Part shown: piece after piece, positions 56,566 to 64,000 of the stretch
Numbering within the stretch: position 1 is the stretch's first letter
Layout of the letters: every line of letters starts with the position of its first letter
Assembly (NCBI RefSeq): GCF_003602095.1
Contig: NZ_RAHH01000005.1
Location: forward strand, 62,001 to 126,000
Length of the DNA: 64,000 bases
Source of the DNA: Rahnella woolbedingensis
GTDB lineage: Bacteria > Pseudomonadota > Gammaproteobacteria > Enterobacterales > Enterobacteriaceae
Reading direction: 5' to 3'
Translations under genes and position numbers: made by a program
The notes under the pieces: generated by a model
Databases searched by the model: none
Told to the model about the DNA's origin: nothing
Seen by the model: the letters and a program-made list of their open reading frames with translations, nothing else

Positions 56566-56658
56566 ATGATGACCAAACACTGGAAAATGGTTGTAGTGCT
56601 GTTGTGCATCTGCGGCGCATTGATGCTGTTGCGCTGGGCGGCGATGTTCTGGGGGTAA
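56566..56658 (+). CDS. yniD: Small membrane protein YniD
   Basis: 30 residues: KHWKMVVVLLCICGALMLLR then WAAMFWG. This matches E. coli YniD (KHWKMVVVLLAICGAMLLLR then WAAMIWG) over nearly its whole length. The start is uncertain: ATG at 56566 or 56569, or an in-frame GTG at 56548 giving VRVTKR before the match. An AGGAGG at 56541 is badly spaced for either. YniD is a verified small membrane protein of unknown role in E. coli. Confidence 0.82.
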   Translation: MMTKHWKMVVVLLCICGALMLLRWAAMFWG

Positions 56659-56781
56659 AGTTTTGCAAATTCCCCCTTTTAAAACTGATTAAATAAGCAC
56701 CAGCCCGGTCAGGGGCTTGAAACCTTCCGCCTCGCGGGCCAGAATATCCTTAGTGATTTTTAAGAGCCCGTTCGTCTGCTT

Positions 56782-57024
56782 ATGAATAACCGCAAACCGC
56801 GTCGTCCTCACGGGCGATGGACTTATTACATCATGTACGAAGACATTCTGTGGCCCTGCCCGGTTCGCTGGGAATGGGAGAATGGCTACGGCGGCTGGCT
56901 GCCATTTTATTACTCCCCGACGCTGGAATTTGTCGCGGGCGATCCTGACAGGGCCACCAAAGTGGCGGGCAACAAGGCCCGCGCTCTGCGTAAACCCGTC
57001 AGAATTCACGAGTATGAATACTGA
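56782..57024 (+). CDS. Possible small protein rich in Trp and Tyr
   Basis: 80 residues: a basic start (MNNRKPRRPHGRW), then an aromatic section (TYYIMYEDILWPCPVRWEWE, NGYGGWLPFYY) and a basic end. The composition looks protein-like, but the ribosome site is weak and an ORF on the opposite strand (56689-57009) competes. Family not recognised. It is convergent with recD, 21 bases apart. Confidence 0.45.
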   Translation: MNNRKPRRPHGRWTYYIMYEDILWPCPVRWEWENGYGGWLPFYYSPTLEFVAGDPDRATKVAGNKARALRKPVRIHEYEY

Positions 57025-57045
57025 TTTCTTATCTTCTGCAAAACC

Positions 57046-59097
57046 TTACGCGCTTTCGATCAATCCGCTGGCACGTAACACCCGCCGCTTCACGGCATCC
57101 GGCAGTACCGAATTCACTCCACCGACACATCCCAGACTGAACCAGTGACGCGCACGCGTGATACCGGTATAAATCAGCTCGCGGGTTAAAATCGGGCTGA
57201 GATTCTCCGGCAGTAACAACGCGGTGTGAGTAAATTCCGACCCCTGCGATTTATGCACCGTCATCGCGAACACCGTTTCCACCGACTGCAAACGCCCCGG
57301 CATCACCCAGCGGATGTCCTGAGTGCCGTCTCCGGCCAGAAACGCCACCCGCAGCACCTGCACCACGGAACCGTCTGCCAGCCGGTGCGGAATTTCCAGC
57401 GTAATGCCGATGTCGCCGTTCATCAGGCGCTGACTGTAATCATTTCGGGTCACCAGCACCGGACGTCCGGGATACCAGCCGACCGAAGCTTTGAGTAATC
57501 CTTCTTGATACAAAATTTCAGCGATGCGCTGATTAAGCCCTTCCACACCCCAGCGCCCGCCACGTAAGGCACACAACAACTGGAACTGGCTGTACGCCAG
57601 CAGCACTTTGGTCGCCCAGCGGTTAAAGGCTTCCGGCGGTTCGTCGTCCGCTGGCCGCTCTTTGATCATCACGTTGAGATAATGCTGATAGCCGACCGGT
57701 GGTTCGGTACCTTCGCGTTTCGCCGCCGCAGGAAACTGCGCTGCACTTCCCTTCACCACCCAGTTGCGCAGTTCGCTGTCATCGTCAGCGCTTAATGTCA
57801 GTTGCGCGAGATCGGCATATCCGTGTTTCAGGACCTGTTTCAGCGTTTTCACATCACCTTCGTTTACCGCTTCCGCCAGCTGGCCAATACCGCTTTGCGC
57901 ATCAAAACGGTAACTGTGGCGCAGCATGACGACCGCCTGATCCATCGCAGACCCTTGTGGATCCACCAGCGCATCGGGGATCTGCTCACCGGTGGCACTT
58001 TGCAGCCAGTCGCGGGTTTGCGGCAGATAATGACCGCCCGCCGCACGTTGGCATAACTCGCTGAGCAACGCACCCGCTTCCACCGATGCCAGCTGATCTT
58101 TATCACCGAGCAGGATCAGGCGAGCGTGATCAGGCAACGCCGCCAGCAGCGCTGCCATCATTTCCAGATCGACCATCGAAGCTTCGTCCACCACCAGCAC
58201 ATCCAGCATCAGCGGATTTCCCTGATGATGGCGAAAATGTCGGGTATCCGGGCGGCTGCCAAGCAAACGGTGCAGCGTGACGACTTCAGTATTAATGCTC
58301 CCACGCACTTCATCGCCGTTACCGAGCCCGCTGAGATCCAGCTTAGAGACCGCACCGGCAATCGACTCATTCAGACGCGCCGCCGCCTTACCGGTCGGCG
58401 CAGCCAGGCGTATACGCAGCGGCTGACCGTTTTCTTCCAGCGCCAGCGTCTGTAACAACGCCAGCAGACGCACCACCGTCGTGGTTTTGCCCGTCCCCGG
58501 CCCGCCGGTAATGATGCTAAACGCGCTGCCCGCCGCCAGTGCGCAGGCCAGTTTCTGCCAGTTGGCAGTAGCGGAGTTCGCCGCAGGGAATAACGCCGTC
58601 AGCGGTGCCTGCACCCTTTGCGCCGGTAATGTGTGCAGCGCGCTGAGTGCCAGACGCTGTTCAATCGCCGCCCGTACATTCTGTTCGTACTGCCAGTAAC
58701 GGCGCAGATACAGGCGCTGTCCGCTGAGCACCAGAGGTGAATTTCCCTCGCCGTGTCCGACCAGCTTCGGGTGCGCCAGCGCCGCCATCCATTCATGCAA
58801 ACTCAGGTCGTCCAGCACTGCTGCCGGGCGGATCACCGCATTGTCAGCATGATCACCTTCCGGCGGCAGAGAGAGTGAAAACGCGCTGTCTTCGAGCGTG
58901 GCCTGCAAATCCAGACACACATGCCCGCGCCCCAGCTGATAGCTGGTCAGCGCCGTCGCCAGCAATAACAACGGATGCGCATCCGGCGCTTCTTTTGCCA
59001 GAAACGTCACCAGTGCGCGATCCAGTTCGCGCAACCAGCCACATTCCACCCAGCTCGCCAGCAGTCGGGCAATCTCTTCACGGCTGTTGATTTTCAT
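57046..59097 (-). CDS. recD: Exodeoxyribonuclease V alpha subunit RecD
   Basis: 683 residues, longer than E. coli RecD (608). Walker A is GGPGTGKTTT (about 200), followed by SF1 motifs VLVVDEASMVDLEMM and LLGDKDQLASVEAG, with AMTVHKSQGSEFTH and YTGITRARHWF near the end. RecD is the fast 5'-3' helicase of RecBCD. Its ATG overlaps the recB stop by 4 bases. In E. coli argA follows; here a convergent small-gene region follows. Confidence 0.96.
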   Translation of the reverse strand: MKINSREEIARLLASWVECGWLRELDRALVTFLAKEAPDAHPLLLLATALTSYQLGRGHVCLDLQATLEDSAFSLSLPPEGDHADNAVIRPAAVLDDLSLHEWMAALAHPKLVGHGEGNSPLVLSGQRLYLRRYWQYEQNVRAAIEQRLALSALHTLPAQRVQAPLTALFPAANSATANWQKLACALAAGSAFSIITGGPGTGKTTTVVRLLALLQTLALEENGQPLRIRLAAPTGKAAARLNESIAGAVSKLDLSGLGNGDEVRGSINTEVVTLHRLLGSRPDTRHFRHHQGNPLMLDVLVVDEASMVDLEMMAALLAALPDHARLILLGDKDQLASVEAGALLSELCQRAAGGHYLPQTRDWLQSATGEQIPDALVDPQGSAMDQAVVMLRHSYRFDAQSGIGQLAEAVNEGDVKTLKQVLKHGYADLAQLTLSADDDSELRNWVVKGSAAQFPAAAKREGTEPPVGYQHYLNVMIKERPADDEPPEAFNRWATKVLLAYSQFQLLCALRGGRWGVEGLNQRIAEILYQEGLLKASVGWYPGRPVLVTRNDYSQRLMNGDIGITLEIPHRLADGSVVQVLRVAFLAGDGTQDIRWVMPGRLQSVETVFAMTVHKSQGSEFTHTALLLPENLSPILTRELIYTGITRARHWFSLGCVGGVNSVLPDAVKRRVLRASGLIESA

Positions 59098-62000
59098 ACT
59101 TGTTCCTCCGCACCGCTGAACAGAACGTCGAGCTGTTCCATTAACGCTTTATCCGGTCGCTGAACGCAGACGCCGTTACCCGGTGCATGGCTGCCACGCA
59201 GGAATAAATACACTGCACCGCCGATGTGCCGGTCGTAATCGTAGTCTGGTATGCGGGATTTCAGCAGCCGATGCAGCGCAAACAGATACAGCGAGAACTG
59301 CAAATCGTAGCGATGATCACGCATTGATTGCGTCATATTTTCCTGACCATAGCCGCTGGCGTCTTCACCAAGCCAGTTGGATTTGTAATCCAGCACGTAA
59401 TAACGTCCGTCATGCTCAAACACCAGATCGATAAAACCTTTCAGCATGCCGTTGAGATCTTCCGCCAGCAACGGCGCGCGTCCGGCCCCCTCAAGCGTAT
59501 GTTGCTGAACCAGCTTATCAAGGCGTCGCGTCGGCACGCGGGTCAGCGAGAACCAGAACTCCATTTCGACCTGATAAGGCGCCAGTTCAGCCAGTGAAAA
59601 AGTATTCCCGCCCGGCAGCGGCAACGGCTGCGTCAGTAAAGCCGTCAGCCAGCCGGTCAGCGGTACGATCCACTTTTCCCAGCCGCGCGTATTACAGCGA
59701 CGCGCGACCTGATCGGCGATTTTCGCCGGGTCTGCCGCCAGCGCCGCAAACCCTTCATCACCGGCCCATTCGAGCAAACCGTGCAGGAAATTACCCGGCG
59801 CAGGGCCACGCGGGAACGCATACAAGTTCTCACCGGTCATGGGCAGCGACAGCGCCTGTAGCGGAGCTTGCGCCGACTCCCTGGCAGCGACCTGCGTTCT
59901 CTGATCTTCCAGATAGCTGTCTTGTGCGGCGCTTTCGATTTCGCCACGCGGTTCACTGTTCAGTATTTCAGGCATGACATACGTGCCAGCCGGTGCAATT
60001 TGCAGACCGGAGAAACTCGACACCCACCAGCGCGGCCCTTTACGGGTACGCAGCGGCGGACGCGGCCCCAGTTGCGGCAACGTCTGCTCGCTGCGATATA
60101 CCGCACCGTCAGACACCGGCAGCGGCCACGCGCGAATATGCTCCGTTTCCAGCGCCTGCAAACTGGCAGGCAGCACGTCGGCCTCCATCGCCTCACCGCC
60201 GTTAAAACGGTCATTGAAAAATAAATAGCCAGGCGCGCTTTTTTCAAACTCTTTCAGCGGAGCCATTCCCAGCCACAGCGCATAGCGCGAACGGGTCAGC
60301 GCCACGTAAAACTTGCGCAGATCTTCCCCCAGACGCTCGCTGTCAGCCAGTGCCAGCTGTTCATCGGACGCACTCAGCGCCACTTCCAGCTCACCTTCCG
60401 GCGTATGCCATTTCAGCGGTGAATCCTGCTTTTTCACGGCGCGGAATGCACAGGCAAATGGCAGGAAAACCAGCGGATATTCCAGCCCCTTGGATTTATG
60501 CACGGTGACGACTTTCACCAGATCCGCATCACTTTCGAGGCGCAGTTTGCGGGCATCGCCGCCCTGATGTTCGTCCTGACACTGTTCCGCCAGATAACGG
60601 ATCAGCGCATGTTCGCCATCGAGCTGCACGCTGGCCTGTTGCAGCAGTTCGGAAAGATGTAGCAGATCGGTCAGCGCGCGTTCGTCACCACGGCCAAGCA
60701 AACGGCGCGGCACGTCGAATTCCCACATCAGGCGGCGCAGCATCGGCAGAATACCCTGCTTGCGCCAGCAGGTACGCAGCGCCTGAAACTGCTGAACGTA
60801 GCGCTCCCACTCGTTTTCGTCCTGATTCAGCCTGTCGAGCGCCTCCCAGCTAAGGTTCAGCGAAGGCGTGCCCAATGCCGCGCGCAGCAGACGATCGTTT
60901 TCCGGCGCGGCACAGGCCGCCAGCCAGTACTGCAATTCACCCGCCTGCGCACTTTCAAAAATTGATTCCTTATCAGAAAGATACACGCTGCGCACGCCAC
61001 TTTTTGACAGTGCCAGACGTATTGCCGCCGCTTCACGACCGGTGTTCACCAGCACCGCGATATCCCCCGGCATCACCGGTTTCAACGTTTCCCCTGGCTG
61101 ACCAAAGCCTGCACAACCCTGCTGGCCAAGGCGCAACAGCTGGACGATTTTTGCCGCACAGCCTTCAGCCATCAGCTGAACGTATTGCGATTTTGGCAAC
61201 GTTTCCGTCTGATTCTCGGGATACCACAGCGTCAGTGCGGTGGCTTCGGCGTCGTCGATCACCAGCGTGTCGGCGCGCCCTTTGGCTTCCACCGCCACGA
61301 ACGGCACCTGATTTTCAGCACCACGGCGGAACAGGAAAGCGCCCTCGCCGGAGCGGCGGTTTTCCGCTAATTCAAACACATCGTTAACCGCGGCCACCAT
61401 TGCCCGGGTGGAACGGAAGTTAGTCGCCAGCGTGTAGTGGCGGCCACCGGTATCACGACGGGCACGCAGATAGGTATAAATGTCGGCGCCACGGAACGCA
61501 TAAATCGCCTGTTTCGGATCGCCGATCAGGATAAGCCCCTGCTCCGGCGAGTTTTCAGCCACACGGTATATGGTGTTGAAAATGCGGTATTGCAGCGGAT
61601 CTGTATCCTGAAATTCGTCGATCATCGCCACCGGGAATTGCGTGCGGATGATCTCCGCCAGCCGCGCGCCGTTGTCACTGCGCAGGGCGACATCCAGACG
61701 GGTCAGCAAATCGTTGAAGCCCATCTGCGCGCGCTTTTGCTGCTCGGTATCAAAACGGTTCTGGATCCAGCGGCAGGCGTGTTGCAGTAATCCGCTGCGG
61801 GCATCCGGCAAACTTTCCAGACGTGCTTTCAACGTTTCCATCGCCGTCAGCGCCGCATGTGCAGGCGGTTCGCCCTGCTTCCAGCACTCGGCTAAACCTT
61901 CCGGCGTCAGGCGCTCCCAGCCGGTTTTCAAATCCGGCATGACTTCATCACTGGTCGCCCAGGTATGCAGTTTCTCCAGCCACGGATTGAAATAACGCGC

Positions 62001-62807
62001 CTGAATTTTCCGGCCATCGACCACTTTCGCCGCCACCGCCCCTTCGAGGATCGTGCGCAGCTCCTGCGTCCACTCCGGCCAGCCTTGCTTAAGTTCAGCC
62101 AGTTCCGCCGCTTTCTGCTGGCTGACTGTTTCGCACACTTCAGCTGGCGTCTGCTCTGAACCCAGCTCTTCAGCATATTCCAGCAGCGGCATCACGCTGC
62201 GGTGTAAATCTTCCGGCGCACGCCACCAGCCACGCAGGGTACGGATTTCTTCCTCGCCGAGCGGGAAATAAAAACTGCGCCAGTAATCGCGTACCACGTT
62301 CATCAGCAGTTCGGTTTGATCGGTTTCCAGTGTCTGAGTAAACAGGCTGTCGCTATCGAACGCGTGCTCACCGAGCATGCGGTTACACCAGCCGTGAATG
62401 GTGGAAACGGCGGATTCATCCATCCATTCCGCCGCCAGTTGCAGCTTGCGGGCACAGCCCGGCCATTGCTCCGGTGTATATTCCGCGCGCAGGTTTAGCA
62501 GGAATTCGTCGCCAGATGACGGCTCATGCGGGTCTTCCTGAAAACACACCGCGGCTTTGGACAGGCGTTCACGAATACGATCGCGCAGCTCTTTGGTGGC
62601 GGCATCGGTAAAGGTCACCACCAGAATTTCCGGCGGCGTCAGCGGACGGCTGAAGGCGTTATCGCCCCCGTGCCCGAGCACCAGCCGCACATACAGCGCG
62701 GCAATGGTGAAGGTTTTGCCGGTACCGGCGCTGGCTTCAATCAGGCGGCTGCCGGTCAGCGGGAAGTCCAGCACGTTCAGGGTGGATGGCACCGTCTGCT
62801 CCGTCAT
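59094..62807 (-). CDS. recB: Exodeoxyribonuclease V beta subunit RecB
   Basis: 1237 residues (E. coli 1180). N-terminal helicase with Walker A (EASAGTGKTFTIAALYVRLV) and DEFQDTDPLQYRIF. The C-terminal nuclease domain carries the catalytic D-x-K in YYVLDYKSNWLGED and the upstream Glu/Asp set. RecB is the 3'-5' helicase and nuclease of RecBCD, which processes double-strand breaks and degrades foreign linear DNA. It overlaps recC and recD by 4 bases each. E. coli has ptrA between recC and recB; here it is absent. Confidence 0.98.
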   Translation of the reverse strand: MTEQTVPSTLNVLDFPLTGSRLIEASAGTGKTFTIAALYVRLVLGHGGDNAFSRPLTPPEILVVTFTDAATKELRDRIRERLSKAAVCFQEDPHEPSSGDEFLLNLRAEYTPEQWPGCARKLQLAAEWMDESAVSTIHGWCNRMLGEHAFDSDSLFTQTLETDQTELLMNVVRDYWRSFYFPLGEEEIRTLRGWWRAPEDLHRSVMPLLEYAEELGSEQTPAEVCETVSQQKAAELAELKQGWPEWTQELRTILEGAVAAKVVDGRKIQARYFNPWLEKLHTWATSDEVMPDLKTGWERLTPEGLAECWKQGEPPAHAALTAMETLKARLESLPDARSGLLQHACRWIQNRFDTEQQKRAQMGFNDLLTRLDVALRSDNGARLAEIIRTQFPVAMIDEFQDTDPLQYRIFNTIYRVAENSPEQGLILIGDPKQAIYAFRGADIYTYLRARRDTGGRHYTLATNFRSTRAMVAAVNDVFELAENRRSGEGAFLFRRGAENQVPFVAVEAKGRADTLVIDDAEATALTLWYPENQTETLPKSQYVQLMAEGCAAKIVQLLRLGQQGCAGFGQPGETLKPVMPGDIAVLVNTGREAAAIRLALSKSGVRSVYLSDKESIFESAQAGELQYWLAACAAPENDRLLRAALGTPSLNLSWEALDRLNQDENEWERYVQQFQALRTCWRKQGILPMLRRLMWEFDVPRRLLGRGDERALTDLLHLSELLQQASVQLDGEHALIRYLAEQCQDEHQGGDARKLRLESDADLVKVVTVHKSKGLEYPLVFLPFACAFRAVKKQDSPLKWHTPEGELEVALSASDEQLALADSERLGEDLRKFYVALTRSRYALWLGMAPLKEFEKSAPGYLFFNDRFNGGEAMEADVLPASLQALETEHIRAWPLPVSDGAVYRSEQTLPQLGPRPPLRTRKGPRWWVSSFSGLQIAPAGTYVMPEILNSEPRGEIESAAQDSYLEDQRTQVAARESAQAPLQALSLPMTGENLYAFPRGPAPGNFLHGLLEWAGDEGFAALAADPAKIADQVARRCNTRGWEKWIVPLTGWLTALLTQPLPLPGGNTFSLAELAPYQVEMEFWFSLTRVPTRRLDKLVQQHTLEGAGRAPLLAEDLNGMLKGFIDLVFEHDGRYYVLDYKSNWLGEDASGYGQENMTQSMRDHRYDLQFSLYLFALHRLLKSRIPDYDYDRHIGGAVYLFLRGSHAPGNGVCVQRPDKALMEQLDVLFSGAEEQV

Positions 62808-64000
62808 TCCTTCGCTCCTTTTTTGCTGCGGGATAAGTGATTTCTCAGCGGTGCCAGCAGGGTATCCGCCAGCCGGGCGAACTCACCGTCTGACCAGAGC
62901 GTGGCCAAATCCGGCCATGCACGGGCCAGATAAGCATTGCTGTCACGCTCACCAAATTTCATGTTCGCCGGGTCATGATTTTCATAACTGTCGCGGGCGG
63001 CGAACCAAGCATCACTGTCTGGCGCACTGTGCTCTGTACCGTCTTTTTTCAGCCAGACAAACGCGGTTTTCACTGCCAGCGGCAACGGCCGCAACTGCCC
63101 CGTTTTCCACGTTTCAATCAGCGTTTCCCACAAATTGCGCGCCAGTTCAGTATCCAGCGGCGGCAATTCGGCGGTGCCGTTTTTACTGACAATCACCGTC
63201 TGCATTGGCTTTCCGTCGAGATGCCCTGCGATATGCGCGACCCAGTAAGGCAGCAGCCGGTCGAAGCGGTAACTGCGTTCTTTGGTCATGATGCCGATAC
63301 TTTCCAGCACCACGCGCGCACGGTCGCCTGCCGGATTTGCCCGCAGTTCGCTCAGCCAGTCGGAGAACATCACACTGCCGGTTTCAGATTCCAGCGCCTC
63401 ATTAGCCAGCGGTTGCGGCCAGTTATCCAGCACCTGCTGATAGCTGTCAAACAGTGTATCCATCGGCTCTGCCAGATCCTCACTCAGCACCGCAGCAAAT
63501 TCACCCGGTGCCAGCTCGCCGCGCCGCTCAATGCGTTCAAGCTGCTGGCGTAAAACGTCCTGCCGCGAAACGCCCGCTTCCAGCGCCCATTTCTGTGCGC
63601 GGATCAGCTCATCCTGCAAACGCCAGTTTTCCAGCGCATTGATGTCGAACGGTTCCTGATCTTCACTGCCGGGATTTTCAAGTTCAAAATAGATATTCAG
63701 CCGCTGGCGGAAGAAACTGCGCACCGGATCTGACAGAAAATCCGACAGCTGACGCAGCGTCAGCGCGCCTTCCTGCTCCACCGGTTGCAAGGGTTGCGCG
63801 ACAATTGCGGCAGTTTCCGCTTCCAGTCCGGCGCGCCATTCGTGGGCGTAACTGAACAGCGTACTTTCCTGACTAAAATAGTCGCGGTTGAACGGTTGCA
63901 GACGATGTTCGACGGTCAACGCATGTACTAAATCTTCGCCGTCTTCCGCTTTCCAGCCTGCCGCCAGATGGTCACGCAACTGCGCCACCAGCACGGACGG
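62804..64000 (-). CDS. recC: Exodeoxyribonuclease V gamma subunit RecC, C-terminal part (cut by window edge)
   Basis: About 398 C-terminal residues of RecC, continuing beyond the window. Visible segments such as DPVRSFFRQRLNIYFELEN, SYRFDRLLPYWVAHIAGHLD and AYLARAWPDLATLWSDGEF match the Chi-scanning/inactive-nuclease C-terminal region. RecC recognises Chi and splits the duplex. The stop codon overlaps the recB ATG by 4 bases, so recC and recB are directly coupled. Confidence 0.95.
   Translation of the reverse strand, partial: PSVLVAQLRDHLAAGWKAEDGEDLVHALTVEHRLQPFNRDYFSQESTLFSYAHEWRAGLEAETAAIVAQPLQPVEQEGALTLRQLSDFLSDPVRSFFRQRLNIYFELENPGSEDQEPFDINALENWRLQDELIRAQKWALEAGVSRQDVLRQQLERIERRGELAPGEFAAVLSEDLAEPMDTLFDSYQQVLDNWPQPLANEALESETGSVMFSDWLSELRANPAGDRARVVLESIGIMTKERSYRFDRLLPYWVAHIAGHLDGKPMQTVIVSKNGTAELPPLDTELARNLWETLIETWKTGQLRPLPLAVKTAFVWLKKDGTEHSAPDSDAWFAARDSYENHDPANMKFGERDSNAYLARAWPDLATLWSDGEFARLADTLLAPLRNHLSRSKKGAKE

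Noticed and set aside
56689..57009. 106-residue minus-strand ORF between yniD and recD
   Set aside because: It overlaps the more protein-like plus-strand frame at 56782 and has no start signal. The choice is not certain.

Overview
The window is chromosomal DNA of an Enterobacterales bacterium, most likely a Yersiniaceae member of the Rahnella/Ewingella/Serratia type. Protein sequences are close to E. coli and Yersinia orthologues. The guaB-xseA-der-bamB-yfgM-hisS-ispG-rodZ-pilW-rlmN-ndk-sseB-pepB-isc-trmJ-suhB-csiE-hcaT-glyA-hmp-glnB-glrR-qseG-glrK-glmY backbone matches enterobacterial synteny, and ERIC-type repeats are scattered through it. I found no rRNA, tRNA, CRISPR array, complete insertion sequence or intact prophage. 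Genus is an inference; there is no 16S gene here.

Layout. 1-1.7 kb: start of guaB and divergent xseA. 1.7-6.7 kb: an inserted glycoside-use locus (GH31 glycosidase, ExuT-like transporter, divergent LacI-type regulator). 6.8-8.4 kb: protealysin-like M4 protease with its emfourin-type inhibitor, convergent with yfgJ. 8.4-21.9 kb: AEC carrier, der, bamB, yfgM, hisS, ispG, rodZ, pilW, rlmN, ndk, sseB, pepB. 22-24.1 kb: a reduced isc locus with only iscR and a C-terminally shortened iscS; iscU, iscA, hscB, hscA, fdx and iscX are absent. 24.2-33.2 kb: trmJ, suhB, a DUF1007/NicO metal pair with an in-frame amber codon, csiE, hcaT, glyA and hmp. 33.3-36.8 kb: three-subunit membrane gluconate dehydrogenase. 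37.2-41.9 kb: glnB and the GlrKR/QseG system with its target sRNA gene glmY, sigma-54 promoter and GlrR sites. 42-49.1 kb: accessory genes: a second PBP2, a secreted protein, an alpha/beta hydrolase, an HTH-like protein, a highly structured Icd/Ash-like RNA/peptide locus, a yhjX-type transporter with a YpdB-type operator, and very small membrane proteins. 49.2-57 kb: tandem ERIC repeats, a cold-shock gene with a long leader, yaiW, yiaF, a LysR/serine-hydrolase/MFS group and yniD. 57-64 kb: recD, recB and the 3' part of recC, with no ptrA between recC and recB.

The observations most worth following up are: (1) the stripped isc operon, in which IscS has also lost its C-terminal tail; (2) the multi-helix RNA-like element with a short Icd/Ash-like ORF at about 46.15-46.41 kb; (3) the amber codon in the NicO transporter; (4) the solitary PBP2 paralogue; (5) the cluster of 28-45-residue membrane proteins at 48.5-49.0 kb; (6) the recC-recB junction without ptrA.
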